Shown here: positions 40,519 through 49,941 of the stretch, piece after piece | Numbering within the stretch: position 1 is the first letter of the stretch | Layout: the number at the start of each line of letters is the position of its first letter | Assembly (NCBI GenBank): GCA_902786595.1 | Contig: CADADB010000009.1 | Location: 157,944-221,943, forward strand | Length of the DNA: 64,000 bases | Source of the DNA: an uncultured Bacteroidota bacterium | GTDB taxonomy: Bacteria > Bacteroidota > Bacteroidia > Bacteroidales > WCHB1-69 | Direction: 5' to 3' | The notes under the pieces: generated by a model | The model's database searches: none | Seen by the model: the letters and a program-made list of their open reading frames with translations, nothing else | What the model was told of the DNA's origin: nothing | Position numbers and translations under genes: made by a program

Positions 40519-42132
40519 ATGGGTGCAACAAATTGTCCGGAAACCCCGAGACAGAAAATGATTCAGATGATGTACCTGGTGTACACCGCTATGTTGGCGT
40601 TGAACGTTTCTGCGGAAATCCTGAACGCCTTCGTGGTCGTGGATGACACTTTGGTCACCTCCACTAACATCGCAGCCAACCAGAATGCCAACGATTACCA
40701 GTGGTTTATCGGTCAAAAGACCATTCTGGGCGCGAAAGTTGACGAAGCCTACGGAAAAGCTCAGATTCTGAAAAAGGAATCCAATGCCATGGTGAAATAT
40801 ATCGAAAAGATGCGTAATGACCTTATTTTCGCTGTTGATGGCGATTCCCTTGTTGAAGTGGATGGTAAGAAACAGTTGAAAAGGGTTGGCGACATTGTCA
40901 AAAAAGACAATTTCGATATTCCCACAGACTATATGATTAACAATGGTCATGCGAAGGAACTGAAAGCTGAGATTAAAAAATATAAGGCAAACATTCTGAA
41001 GTTGGCGAAAAAAGAGGACCAGAAACGCCTTGAAGAAGCTCTCGGTTTGAATGTGGATGCCACCTATACCAAGGACATGAATACCGTCTCTTGGGAAGAG
41101 CATAACTTTGATCACATTATCGCCGCAGCCTCCGCCACTTTGTTGAACAAGATGATCGGTGAGGTGAAGAACGCCGAATCCGTGATGCTCAATTACCTCA
41201 AGGCTTCTATTAGCGCCGACGACTTCAAGTTCGACAATGTGTCGGGTCGCTCCATTCCGAAATCCCAGATGGTCTTCTCTGGCGATTCATACGAGGCAGA
41301 CATTATTGTGGCTGCTTACGACAGCAAATCGACTCCTGAGGTTTATTACAAGATGGGAGTGGATACGCTTACAGAAGAAGGTCTCGGTGGCGCTACCAAG
41401 CTGGAAGGTGAGAATGGTCTTGTGAAACTGAAAATCGGTACTGGTGGTACCGGTGAGCAAAAATACGCTGGTTTGATCAAAATCATGGATCCTAACGGCC
41501 AACCCAAATATTATGGTTTCAGGGATAAATACACGGTGCTGACACCTTCTGCAACCATTGCTGCAGATAAGATGAACGTGCTCTATGCCGGTATTGCCAA
41601 CCCCGTGTCCGTGTCTGGCCCTGTGGCTCCCGATAAATTGAGCGTTTCTTTCCCGGGTTGTAGCGCATCCTCTCAAGGAGGTGGTAAGTTCAACGTGAGC
41701 GTGCCCGCTTCGTTGATCGGCAAGACAGTGACCGCAACGGTTGCCGCAAAAGTCGGAGAATCCTCTAAGACCATGGGCTCCACCACGTTCCGTGTGAAAC
41801 GAGTTCCGGATCCACGCGCCGTATTGGGTGCCAACATTCGTGGTGGCAAACGCCCCAAGGCTGAAATTTTAGCAAATCCTGTCATTCGTGCCACGATGGG
41901 CGATGACTTTGTGTATGACTTGAAATGGTCTGTCAATTCCTATCGTGTGATTCTTGTGGTCAAGGGTATGGAAGAACCTGCCATTGTTTGTCAAGGCGGT
42001 GCATTGAGTGAGAAGGCGAAAGCCGCCATTCAGAAGGCTTCCTCCAACACAGTCATCTATTTCAGCGACATCAAAGTCTCTTCTGAAGCTGGATCCCGTA
42101 CACTGGATGAGTTCTCCGTTCGTGTAAGATAG
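40519..42132 (+). CDS. gldM: T9SS motor shaft protein GldM/PorM
   Basis: This 537-aa protein starts MGATNCPETPRQKMIQMMYLVYTAMLALNVSAEIL, with one transmembrane helix (about 16-36) that pairs with GldL in the inner membrane. The remainder is the periplasmic four-domain shaft (helical D1, then beta-rich D2-D4, for example ATIAADKMNVLYAGIANPVSVSG and TTFRVKRVPDPRAVLG) that contacts the GldK/N ring. The length is usual for the family. Confidence 0.95.
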   Translation: MGATNCPETPRQKMIQMMYLVYTAMLALNVSAEILNAFVVVDDTLVTSTNIAANQNANDYQWFIGQKTILGAKVDEAYGKAQILKKESNAMVKYIEKMRNDLIFAVDGDSLVEVDGKKQLKRVGDIVKKDNFDIPTDYMINNGHAKELKAEIKKYKANILKLAKKEDQKRLEEALGLNVDATYTKDMNTVSWEEHNFDHIIAAASATLLNKMIGEVKNAESVMLNYLKASISADDFKFDNVSGRSIPKSQMVFSGDSYEADIIVAAYDSKSTPEVYYKMGVDTLTEEGLGGATKLEGENGLVKLKIGTGGTGEQKYAGLIKIMDPNGQPKYYGFRDKYTVLTPSATIAADKMNVLYAGIANPVSVSGPVAPDKLSVSFPGCSASSQGGGKFNVSVPASLIGKTVTATVAAKVGESSKTMGSTTFRVKRVPDPRAVLGANIRGGKRPKAEILANPVIRATMGDDFVYDLKWSVNSYRVILVVKGMEEPAIVCQGGALSEKAKAAIQKASSNTVIYFSDIKVSSEAGSRTLDEFSVRVR

Positions 42133-42154
42133 TAATTCTAAATCAAATACAATT

Positions 42155-43093
42155 ATGAAAAAGTTCACTTTATTCGCAATGATGCTGTTTGCAGTCAGTT
42201 TCGTCTTCGCTCAGGAAGATGTTACTGAAGGCAGCACTTTGGAACAACCTGTCCGCACTCCTGTGGAATTTCCATGGGAACAGGTTAATGTCGGTGATTT
42301 TGCCGAACCGATAGGTTACCCGCCTGTACGACAGGCTGATGTGATGTACTATTGGACTGTTTGGCGCACCATAGATTTGCGCGAGAAAGTCAACCATCCG
42401 CTCTATTTCCCTACGGAAGTGCGCGGCACCTGGAGAAGCCTTGGACAGACTATTTTCGATGCCATCGATATGACCAACACGGAACGCACGGATGGTGTCC
42501 TCCCTGTTTATTCCGATGAGATGTGTACATTCCCGTATTCCCGCGATGAACTGCAAGGATTGATTTCCAATGTGCAGACTATCACCAAAATTGACTTGGA
42601 GTCAGGTGAGGAAATCGGTGAAGAGGAACTTATCACTCAATTGGAACCTAAGGATATCATCTCCTATAATGTGAAGGAGGTTTGGTATTTTGACAAGCAG
42701 TATTCTACTTTCAGAGTTCAGATTCTTATGATTCAACCTATCATCGAATATGAGAAGCAGAGCAATAATTCTTCATTCTATGATGAAGATCAGGATGCTG
42801 AAGATGTGAAGGCTGTGATGATGAAAAGAAAACTCGGTTATATTTACTACAATGAACTTCGTCCATTTTTAGCAAAACAGGAAGTCTTTAACGTAAAGAA
42901 CAATGCAGCCCGTATCTCTTTTGACGACTTGATTACTTGGAAACGTGATTTCTCGAGTCTGATTTACAAGGAGTCTAACGTTTATGACCGCTCTATTGAC
43001 GACTATATCGCCAATTCACGGGATCAGCGTATCGAGTCTGAAAGAATCACTGAAAATCTTCGCAAATTCGAGAGCGATCTCTGGGAATTTTAA
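42155..43093 (+). CDS. gldN: T9SS ring protein GldN/PorN
   Basis: This 312-aa protein has a signal peptide MKKFTLFAMMLFAVSFVFAQ. The mature protein shows the family pattern ADVMYYWTVWRTIDLREKVNHPLYFP, ISYNVKEVWYFDKQYSTFRVQILMIQPI and DDLITWKRDFSSLIYKESNVYDRSI. It partners with GldK in the periplasmic ring. It is the last gene of the operon and is followed by a strong terminator 27 nt downstream. Confidence 0.95.
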   Translation: MKKFTLFAMMLFAVSFVFAQEDVTEGSTLEQPVRTPVEFPWEQVNVGDFAEPIGYPPVRQADVMYYWTVWRTIDLREKVNHPLYFPTEVRGTWRSLGQTIFDAIDMTNTERTDGVLPVYSDEMCTFPYSRDELQGLISNVQTITKIDLESGEEIGEEELITQLEPKDIISYNVKEVWYFDKQYSTFRVQILMIQPIIEYEKQSNNSSFYDEDQDAEDVKAVMMKRKLGYIYYNELRPFLAKQEVFNVKNNAARISFDDLITWKRDFSSLIYKESNVYDRSIDDYIANSRDQRIESERITENLRKFESDLWEF

Positions 43094-43120
43094 TTTCAAA
43101 AGACTTTTTCATAATTTCAA

Positions 43121-43150
43121 AAAAACGGGCATTTCAATGCCCGTTTTTTT
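43121..43150 (+). terminator. Strong intrinsic terminator of the T9SS operon
   Basis: AAAAACGGGCAT (43121-43132), loop TTCA and ATGCCCGTTTTT (43137-43148) form a perfect 12-bp stem with a T-run. The next promoter box starts at 43151. Confidence 0.92.
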
Positions 43151-43158
43151 TATTTTTG
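43151..43158 (+). promoter_or_regulatory. -7 box (TATTTTTG) fused to the terminator T-run
   Basis: TATTTTTG followed by CAG directly abuts the T9SS terminator and lies 16 nt upstream of the ATG at 43175. Confidence 0.6.
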
Positions 43159-43174
43159 CAGAAACAGATTTAGT

Positions 43175-44047
43175 ATGATTGTTGTATTTGGCTCAGATGG
43201 TTTTTTGGGAGACCGGATGGTCGCGAAGTTACGGGATGCCGGCGATTCGGATTCGTTGTGGAGTGCTAGTGTGGATGATGAAGGCCGTGAGTCAGTTCGA
43301 GACTTGGTCGTTCCGTTTTCGGACAAGGACGAGTTTTTCCGTTTTCTTCCAGGGCATTACAGGGACGTGAAATGGGTTGTCTATTGCGATAAGCGAATTC
43401 CGAATACGGCATTGTCTGTGTTCAGGATGGAAATTGTGCAGAAATTGTGGACATTGGCGGCTAGCTATTCAATTCCGTTGCTATACGCTTTTCACCAACC
43501 CACGGAATCGCCTGTCTCGGATTTCCGGCCGGATGACTTCGCCCAATGGACAGGAAAGCAGTATCGGAAGCCGCCGTTCTGGTACATTTTCAGAGTAGGG
43601 GAGATATACGGTCGTTATGAGGGATGTTCCGGTGAGCTTGTCTCTCGGGTGAACATGTATTACCGGCAGATTGTTGAAACGGGCACAGCCATACTTCCCA
43701 AAAAAGAACAGGATGATGACGGGGAAGGTGTGACGCGGGATTATCTGTATGTGCAAGATGCGGTGCGAGTGTTTTATTGGTTTATGCTGCATCGCCCCCA
43801 AAACGGGGTTTATGATTTGGGCAGTGGTTTTGCGCGGACGGATTTTGCGGTGGTGAATGCCATATTTCGTGCCTTGAAACTGCCGCCGCGAATCCAATAT
43901 TCAGTTTCCACTGCGGATGAGCCGGAACTGCTGTCGCCCTCGTTTCTGCCCGATTTACGGAATTTGCGCTCCGTGGGATACAAAAAATCGTTTTTTCCGG
44001 TTGAAAAAGGGGTGAAATCTACTTTGCGGAGTGAACGTAGAACATGA
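43175..44047 (+). CDS. Extended SDR (HldD/RfaD-like) protein with altered active site
   Basis: This 290-aa protein has a Rossmann start MIVVFGSDGFLGDRM (GxxGxxG). The C-terminal part, GVYDLGSGFARTDFAVVNAIFRALKLPPRIQY, matches the end of ADP-heptose epimerase HldD. Other conserved points are FRVGEIYG and TRDYLYVQDAVRVFYWFM. In the catalytic YxxxK position (usually YGxSK) I see QWTGKQYRKPPF, without a clear Tyr-x3-Lys, so epimerase activity is doubtful. It may be a sugar-nucleotide binding relative or a divergent epimerase. It is expressed from its own box just after the T9SS terminator. Confidence 0.7.
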   Translation: MIVVFGSDGFLGDRMVAKLRDAGDSDSLWSASVDDEGRESVRDLVVPFSDKDEFFRFLPGHYRDVKWVVYCDKRIPNTALSVFRMEIVQKLWTLAASYSIPLLYAFHQPTESPVSDFRPDDFAQWTGKQYRKPPFWYIFRVGEIYGRYEGCSGELVSRVNMYYRQIVETGTAILPKKEQDDDGEGVTRDYLYVQDAVRVFYWFMLHRPQNGVYDLGSGFARTDFAVVNAIFRALKLPPRIQYSVSTADEPELLSPSFLPDLRNLRSVGYKKSFFPVEKGVKSTLRSERRT

Positions 44048-44124
44048 AAACTTCATGTTCTCGAGTGTTGAAAAAAAAATTATTTGTTGTGTTTTTTTTA
44101 GACGATTTCATATCAAATATTTTA

Positions 44125-44132
44125 TATCTTTG
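44125..44132 (+). promoter_or_regulatory. -7 box (TATCTTTG) of recQ
   Basis: TATCTTTG in the A/T-rich gap, 61 nt upstream of the recQ ATG. No TTG at -33 is evident. Confidence 0.5.
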
Positions 44133-44193
44133 TACTTAAATTTATTATAGCTCAAAAGCATTAATTTATTGTAGAATTATATTTCTTTCTTGC

Positions 44194-46395
44194 ATGAAGA
44201 GAATAACGGATAAAGCTATCTATCAGACATTGAAAACGGTTTTCGGATTCGACACTTTCAAAGGTGATCAACTGAAAATCATTAAGACGTTGCTGAAAGG
44301 GAAGGATTGTTTCGTGATAATGCCTACAGGAGGTGGTAAATCCATGTGCTACCAGCTTCCGGCTTTGATGAGCGACGGCACCGCTATCGTCATCTCTCCT
44401 TTGATTGCTTTGATGAAGAACCAGGTGGACGCCATCCGGACTTTCGGTACGGACCGCGGAATCGCTCATTTCCTGAATTCCTCGTTGAACAAGGCGGAAA
44501 TCGCCGAGGTGAAGAAGGACTTGATCTCAGGCAAGACGAAACTGCTATATGTGGCTCCGGAATCTTTGACTAAGGAAGAGAACGTGAATTTCTTCCAGGA
44601 CATCAACATATCCTTCTATGCCATTGACGAGGCCCATTGTATTTCTGAGTGGGGGCACGACTTCCGCCCTGAATACCGCAACATCCGGAAAATCATTCAA
44701 CAAATCGGGAAGAATGTGCCGGTGATTGCCCTCACAGCCACCGCCACACCGAAAGTTCAGAGCGATATACAGAAGAATCTGGGCATGGACAAGGCAGAGG
44801 TGTTCATCTCTTCCTTCAACCGCCCGAACCTCTATTATGAGATTCGCGAAAAGACCAAAGATGTTGATAAAGAGGTTGTTAAATTCATTAAGAATCATCC
44901 CGGAAAATCAGGCATCATCTATTGCCTCAGCCGTAAGAAAGTGGAAGAGTTGGCAGTGCTGCTGCAGGAGAATGGCATCCGTGCCTTGCCGTATCATGCC
45001 GGACTGGATTCCAAAACCCGGGTTCAGAACCAGGACGACTTCTTGATGGAAAAGGCCGACATTATTGTGGCTACCATCGCTTTTGGTATGGGTATCGACA
45101 AACCGGATGTACGTTTTGTAATTCACTACGACATGCCCAAAAGCTTGGAGGGATATTATCAGGAGACGGGTCGTGCCGGTAGGGATGATGGCGAAGGACT
45201 CTGCATCGCCTTCTATGATCAAAAGGATCTTAACAAGTTGGAGAAATTTTCCGCAAAGAAATCCGTTTCAGAACAGGAAATCGTGAAGCAGCTTCTGGCC
45301 GAGACAGCTGCGTATGCCGAATCCACCAACTGCCGCCGTAAACATCTGCTGCACTATTTCGGTGAAAATTACGATGAGGAGAATTGCCACAATTGCGACA
45401 ACTGCAACCACCCGAAACCGAAAATGGACGCTTCCGAGCAGATTCAGCTGATGCTGGAGGTGATTCAGGCGGTAAAGCAACAATTCAAGGAAGACCAGAT
45501 CATTGACATTATCTGTGGCAATAAGACCACATCCATTTTGAAATTCCATCATGAGAAGCTGAAACAGTTCGGCGAGGGTATGGATTATGACCCGAAATTC
45601 TGGTCGAATGTGGTGCGTGTCTCTATTTTTGACAATCTTATAGCCAAGGATATAGAGAATTACGGGTTGTTGAAGATCACGGACAAGGGTATGAAATATA
45701 TGACCAATCCTTATCCGATCATGGCCATCAAACCTGTCACTGAAGAGGATGAAGACGATGACGAAGCTGTGGATGCAGTTTCCGGAAATGTGGAGGAGGC
45801 CTTCGACACGGTGCTGTTCAGTTTACTGAAAGACCTTCGCAAGACCATCTCCAAAGAGGAGAATCTTCCGCCGTTCATCATCTTCCAGGATCCGTCATTG
45901 GAGGACATGTGTATCCAATACCCGATCACGATGGAGGAGATGACCCGCGTGGTGGGTGTCGGTCCCGGCAAGGCGCAAAAGTACGGCCGCCGTTTCATCG
46001 AACTCATCAAGCAATATGTCGAGGAGAACGAAATTGACCGCCCGCAGGACTTCGTGCTGAAGACTGTTGCGAAAAAATCCGCTAACAAGCTGTTTATCAT
46101 CCAAGGTATTGACCATAAGATTAGTTTTGAGGATATCGCCATTGCCAAGGGTCTGGATATGGACGAATTACTGACCGAAATCGAGCATATTGTGGCTTCC
46201 GGTGCGAAAATCGATATCTCCTATTATATTGACGAGGAAATCGAGCCCTATCATCAGGAGGATATCATCGACTATTTCGCCAATGCTGATACCGATTCGG
46301 CAGAAGAGGCCTTGCGCGTGTTGGGCGAGGATGAGTACACGATGGAGGAGATTCGGATCATGAGAATCAAGTATCTCTCGGACGTGGGAAATTAA
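44194..46395 (+). CDS. recQ: ATP-dependent DNA helicase RecQ
   Basis: This 733-aa 3'-5' helicase acts in recombination and fork repair. Walker A is [16 protein letters not shown] (about 46-61). The DEAH box is [18 protein letters not shown] (about 143-160). [35 protein letters not shown] is motif V/VI. A zinc-binding site (CRRKHLL.., NCHNCDNC) and a winged-helix domain follow. An HRDC-type domain ([22 protein letters not shown]) is near 580-620, with a C-terminal extension. It lies 34 nt before the OmpH-like gene and probably shares its transcript. Confidence 0.97.
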   Translation: MKRITDKAIYQTLKTVFGFDTFKGDQLKIIKTLLKGKDCFVIMPTGGGKSMCYQLPALMSDGTAIVISPLIALMKNQVDAIRTFGTDRGIAHFLNSSLNKAEIAEVKKDLISGKTKLLYVAPESLTKEENVNFFQDINISFYAIDEAHCISEWGHDFRPEYRNIRKIIQQIGKNVPVIALTATATPKVQSDIQKNLGMDKAEVFISSFNRPNLYYEIREKTKDVDKEVVKFIKNHPGKSGIIYCLSRKKVEELAVLLQENGIRALPYHAGLDSKTRVQNQDDFLMEKADIIVATIAFGMGIDKPDVRFVIHYDMPKSLEGYYQETGRAGRDDGEGLCIAFYDQKDLNKLEKFSAKKSVSEQEIVKQLLAETAAYAESTNCRRKHLLHYFGENYDEENCHNCDNCNHPKPKMDASEQIQLMLEVIQAVKQQFKEDQIIDIICGNKTTSILKFHHEKLKQFGEGMDYDPKFWSNVVRVSIFDNLIAKDIENYGLLKITDKGMKYMTNPYPIMAIKPVTEEDEDDDEAVDAVSGNVEEAFDTVLFSLLKDLRKTISKEENLPPFIIFQDPSLEDMCIQYPITMEEMTRVVGVGPGKAQKYGRRFIELIKQYVEENEIDRPQDFVLKTVAKKSANKLFIIQGIDHKISFEDIAIAKGLDMDELLTEIEHIVASGAKIDISYYIDEEIEPYHQEDIIDYFANADTDSAEEALRVLGEDEYTMEEIRIMRIKYLSDVGN

Positions 46396-46429
46396 TAGAT
46401 CATTGAAATTAGATAATTGAAAATAGATA

Positions 46430-47161
46430 ATGGAAGAAAATTTTGAAGAAATGAAGAATGAGGTTGTGGAAAATGCCGCAACCGTAGTGGATGAGAAAGG
46501 TTTTGTGGTGGAAAACAAGCCAGAGGAAATGCCAGAGAAAGAAGAGGTCAAGACATCTTCTAAGAAAGATTCCTCTTTATGCCACTGGATTATTGAAGGC
46601 GTGCTGCTGGCGGCTGTGATAGCGTTGTTTATCCTGCATTTTGCGGATAAGGGCAACAGGGCCACGGTGGTGCAAAAGCCGACCGAAGTGGGTACAGGTG
46701 AGGTGGTGTATATCAACATCGATTCTGTGAACGAGAAGTATGAGATGGTGAAAATCCTGAAAGACACCCTGGAGGCCGAGCAACAGAAACAAGAGATTGT
46801 TTTCAATAACCGCCAGAAAGCGTTGGAGAATAAGGCCGCCAATTTCGAGAAGAATTACAGTTCGGGTTCGCTGACCCCGCAGCAGGCACAATATGCCCAA
46901 CAATCCCTGCAAGAGGAGAGTACTCGCTTGCAACGTGACTATAGCAACTATATGGAGGATTTCCAAGCCCGCTATGCAGCTGCGTTGGAGCAGATGGCCG
47001 ATTCCCTGAATGAAGCGGCGAAACGCGTGAACGCTTCGTATAACGCCTCTTACATTTTCACATATCAAAACGGCGGCCAGCTCTTGTATGCGGATCCCGC
47101 CCATGATATTACGAATGAGGTGATCGATGAACTGAACAGATCCTTCAAGAAGAAAAAATAA
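46430..47161 (+). CDS. OmpH/Skp-like coiled-coil protein with N-terminal membrane anchor
   Basis: This 243-aa protein has residues 1-52 acidic and cytoplasmic-type, 53-68 a transmembrane helix (IIEGVLLAAVIALFIL), then GEVVYINIDSVNEKYEMVKILKDTLE followed by a long coiled coil, as in the Skp/OmpH family of periplasmic chaperones (FQARYAAALEQMADSLNEAAKRV). Unlike Skp it is anchored and not released by signal peptidase. It follows recQ and lies 9 nt before the MORN protein, which has the same topology. The start codon is embedded in an A/T repeat-like stretch (46396-46430). Confidence 0.8.
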   Translation: MEENFEEMKNEVVENAATVVDEKGFVVENKPEEMPEKEEVKTSSKKDSSLCHWIIEGVLLAAVIALFILHFADKGNRATVVQKPTEVGTGEVVYINIDSVNEKYEMVKILKDTLEAEQQKQEIVFNNRQKALENKAANFEKNYSSGSLTPQQAQYAQQSLQEESTRLQRDYSNYMEDFQARYAAALEQMADSLNEAAKRVNASYNASYIFTYQNGGQLLYADPAHDITNEVIDELNRSFKKKK

Positions 47162-47170
47162 TCAGTCGGA

Positions 47171-47758
47171 ATGGAAGAGAAAGACGAAATGACAGCAGGG
47201 AAGGCGAACAAACAGCCGTTTGGCACAATCCATATCGTTCTGCTATGTATCGCTTTCGGTTTGTTGGCGGCAGCACTTGCTTTCCTCGCATTTTCAAACT
47301 TCAACAAGAAAAAGCAAGCTGTTGACGCAGAGCAGGCATTCATTGACAGTTTGCATGTGTTCCCGCCAGTGGATTTTGCGGATTCCCTTTATGCGAAGGT
47401 GGTCCTGAACAGATATGAGGATGACGCCCCCAAGGTGGTGGCCTATTATGTGATGGACAGCGCCGGAAACCCCACATCCGAATTGGCCCATGAAACTCAT
47501 TATTATGAGAATCAGCATGTTTATATAGACGGCAATGTTCATTCGGACAATCGGGAAGGGCTTTGGTATGCCTATTATCCGGATGGCACCGTGCAAACGA
47601 AAGCGTATTATGTTGACGGTAAGGAAGAAGGTCGCTATACGGTTTATTATTCCAATGGGAATGTCCGTTATACCGGCGAATACCTGCATGGCCGGCAGAC
47701 GGGTGAATGGCGTTTCTATTCTGAGGATGGAACTCTGGAATACACGAAAGTGTATTAG
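47171..47758 (+). CDS. Membrane-anchored MORN-repeat protein
   Basis: This 195-aa protein has a transmembrane helix at about 20-40 (IHIVLLCIAFGLLAAALAFLAF). A periplasmic part ends with three MORN-type repeats: GLWYAYYPDGTVQTKAYYVDG, GRYTVYYSNGNVRYTGEYLHG, GEWRFYSEDGTLEYTKVY. Such repeats occur in YwqK-type proteins. The antitoxin label sometimes attached to that family is not supported here, since there is no toxin partner. It is co-oriented with the OmpH-like gene at 9 nt and has the same single-pass architecture. Confidence 0.8.
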   Translation: MEEKDEMTAGKANKQPFGTIHIVLLCIAFGLLAAALAFLAFSNFNKKKQAVDAEQAFIDSLHVFPPVDFADSLYAKVVLNRYEDDAPKVVAYYVMDSAGNPTSELAHETHYYENQHVYIDGNVHSDNREGLWYAYYPDGTVQTKAYYVDGKEEGRYTVYYSNGNVRYTGEYLHGRQTGEWRFYSEDGTLEYTKVY

Positions 47759-47875
47759 TTGTTGTCATCGGCTTTTAGCGTTTAGCAAACATCTATAAAA
47801 CACGCATTAAAGTTTAATATAAGACACTTTAGTAATATAAATAATTATAAATTAATAACTTAATAAATAGAATTT

Positions 47876-49252
47876 ATGGAATTACCATTTGCAGAAGCGT
47901 GGAAAATCAAGATGGTTGAACCCATTAAGAAATCCACAAGAGAAGAAAGAGAGAAATGGCTTGAAGAAGCCCACCAGAACATTTTCATGCTGAAGAGCGA
48001 TTATGTTTACATCGACTTGCTGACCGACTCCGGTACCGGTGCGATGAGTGATCGTCAATGGAGTGCCATGATGATGGGTGATGAGAGTTACGGTGGCGCT
48101 CGCTCCTTCTATCACATGAAAGATACAATTACCGAACTTACAGGTTTTGAGTATGTCATCCCGACCCACCAAGGCCGTGCAGCTGAGAATGTGCTGTTCA
48201 GCTTCCTGGTGAAACCCGGTCAGGTGATTCCTGGCAATGCCCATTTCGACACCACAAAAGGACATATCGAGAGCCGCAAGGCCTTCGCTATCGACGTGAC
48301 TGTTCCCGAGGCATACGACACTCAGCTGGAAGTTCCCTTCAAGGGTAATGTCAGCTTGGAGAAACTGGAGAAAGTGCTGCAAGAGAACAAGGGCAATGTC
48401 CCGTTCATGGTGCTTACTGTGACCAACAATACCGTTGGTGGCCAGCCGGTTAGCATGAAGAACATTCGTGAGACCTGCGAACTTTGCCACAAATATGGCG
48501 TGCCCGTCAATATCGACAGTGCCCGTTTCATTGAAAACGCTTATTTCATCAAGACCCGCGAGGAGGGCTACGCCAACAAGACCCTTCGCGAGATTTGCCT
48601 GGAGATGTTCAGCTATGCCGACAGCATGACCATGAGCGCCAAGAAAGACGGTCTTGTCAACATGGGTGGTTTCATCGCCACCAGAAAGAAAGAGTGGTAC
48701 GAAGGCGCGAAACTCTTCTGCATCCCGTTTGAGGGCTTCCTGACATACGGCGGTATGAACGGCCGTGATATGGACGCTTTGGCCGTCGGTTTGAAGGAAA
48801 ATATCGAGTTTGATATGGTAGAGACACGTATCAAACAGGTTCAGTATCTGGCTGACAAGTTGGATGAATATGGCATCCCTTATCAGCGTCCTGCCGGTGG
48901 TCATGCTATCTTCGTGGATGCCGACAAGGTGCTCACCAATATCCCGAAAGAGGAATTCCCGGCACAAACGCTTACTTGCGAACTCTATCTTGAAGCCGGT
49001 ATCCGTGCTTGTGAGATTGGTTATGTCTTAGCCGACCGTGATCCCGTGACCCGCGAGAACCGCTTTGGAGGCAATGACTTTGTCCGCTTGTGCATCCCGC
49101 GCCGCGTCTATACGAACAATCACATGGATGTGATTGCCGCCGCCCTTAAGAACGTCTATGACCGTCGTCACGAAATCAAACGCGGTCTGGAGATTACTTG
49201 GGAAGCCGAGCTGATGCGCCATTTCACCTGTCAGTTCAAACGTCTCAAGTAA
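47876..49252 (+). CDS. tnaA: Tryptophanase
   Basis: This 458-aa PLP enzyme splits L-tryptophan to indole, pyruvate and ammonia. PLP Lys257 lies in MSAKKDGLVNMGG. The close relative tyrosine phenol-lyase is distinguished by active-site residues. Here the tryptophanase forms are present: Asp125 in HFDTTKGH (Thr in phenol-lyase), Ile in CEIGYVLADRDPVT (Arg in phenol-lyase), and RHFTCQF near the C-terminus (RFF in phenol-lyase). The product indole is a signalling metabolite. No TnaC-like leader peptide or permease is seen in the 117-nt upstream gap. A DUF3109 gene follows at 9 nt. Confidence 0.93.
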   Translation: MELPFAEAWKIKMVEPIKKSTREEREKWLEEAHQNIFMLKSDYVYIDLLTDSGTGAMSDRQWSAMMMGDESYGGARSFYHMKDTITELTGFEYVIPTHQGRAAENVLFSFLVKPGQVIPGNAHFDTTKGHIESRKAFAIDVTVPEAYDTQLEVPFKGNVSLEKLEKVLQENKGNVPFMVLTVTNNTVGGQPVSMKNIRETCELCHKYGVPVNIDSARFIENAYFIKTREEGYANKTLREICLEMFSYADSMTMSAKKDGLVNMGGFIATRKKEWYEGAKLFCIPFEGFLTYGGMNGRDMDALAVGLKENIEFDMVETRIKQVQYLADKLDEYGIPYQRPAGGHAIFVDADKVLTNIPKEEFPAQTLTCELYLEAGIRACEIGYVLADRDPVTRENRFGGNDFVRLCIPRRVYTNNHMDVIAAALKNVYDRRHEIKRGLEITWEAELMRHFTCQFKRLK

Positions 49253-49261
49253 TTGGACACG

Positions 49262-49846
49262 ATGCTTATAGTAGGGAATGTCCTCGTTTCGGAAGAGCTT
49301 ATCGACAAGTGTTTCTGCTGCGATTTGGAGCAGTGTAAGGGTGAGTGCTGTGTGGCTGGGGATCTAGGTGCGCCTGTGGCTCCCGAAGAAGTAGCCGAAT
49401 TGGAGGAATATTTTCCTGATTACCAAAAATATATGACCGAAGAAGGTGTCGCCGTAGTGGAAAACGGCGGCACCTTTGTCTTCAACGGCGATGACTCTTT
49501 TGAAACTCCGTTGGTTGACAGCAACAATGCATGCGCATTCGCTTTTGTCGAGGATGGTGTCGAGAAATGCGCCATCGAGAAGTGTTTCCTCAATGGGGAG
49601 ATACCGTTCCGCAAGCCCGCTTCTTGTTACCTTTATCCTATAAGAATCAGAAGGGTAGGGGATTACGATGCTTTGAACTATGACCACTGGTCGATTTGCA
49701 AGACGGCGGTGGAGAATGGCAACAAGCTGAAAGTCCCTGTATATCGCTTCCTTAAAGAACCGTTGATTGCCAAGTATGGTGAATCGTGGTATGCAGAGTT
49801 GGAGGAGATGGTAGCACTAAGGGAGGAGAATTCCAAAAAACAGTAG
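49262..49846 (+). CDS. DUF3109 family cysteine-rich protein
   Basis: This 194-aa protein has a cysteine cluster CFCCDLEQCKGECCVAGDLGAPV at residues about 17-36, then CAFAF, KCAIEKCF, ASCYLYPIRI and SICKTA. This is the DUF3109/YkgJ-like pattern that suggests a metal or Fe-S site. Function is unknown. The ATG at 49262 is used (a TTG at 49253 gives a 3-residue longer form). It is 9 nt downstream of tnaA and probably co-transcribed. The TAG stop is the left edge of a perfect palindrome. Confidence 0.85.
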   Translation: MLIVGNVLVSEELIDKCFCCDLEQCKGECCVAGDLGAPVAPEEVAELEEYFPDYQKYMTEEGVAVVENGGTFVFNGDDSFETPLVDSNNACAFAFVEDGVEKCAIEKCFLNGEIPFRKPASCYLYPIRIRRVGDYDALNYDHWSICKTAVENGNKLKVPVYRFLKEPLIAKYGESWYAELEEMVALREENSKKQ

Positions 49847-49868
49847 AGACGTTTCATGAAACGTCTCT
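49844..49868. repeat. Perfect palindrome AGAGACGTTT-CATG-AAACGTCTCT providing a stop codon
   Basis: This is a 24-bp perfect palindrome (49845-49868) preceded by T, so the element's TAG is the stop of the DUF3109 gene. It is the same family as the elements at 2130, 53220, 54371 and 63529. It could also fold as a terminator hairpin, but no T-run follows. Confidence 0.85.
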
Positions 49869-49907
49869 GCAGAGAAAAAACTTTGTCCGTGCGTATCCTT
49901 ATTTTTG

Positions 49908-49915
49908 TATCTTTG
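49908..49915 (+). promoter_or_regulatory. -7 box (TATCTTTG) of dnaN
   Basis: TATCTTTG followed by CAG, 26 nt upstream of the dnaN ATG. TTTG at 49882-49885 is a possible -33 element (22-nt spacer). A second box TATTTTTG overlaps just upstream. Confidence 0.6.
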
Positions 49916-49941
49916 CAGTTTGAAATAAAATAGATATTAAT

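Noticed and set aside
47171..47758. MORN protein as antitoxin of a toxin-antitoxin pair
   Set aside because: The YwqK antitoxin label is not supported. There is no toxin gene adjacent, and the protein is membrane-anchored beside an OmpH-like gene.
47882..48967. 361-codon minus-strand frame opposite tnaA
   Set aside because: Shadow of a well-conserved tryptophanase. No start context or domain.
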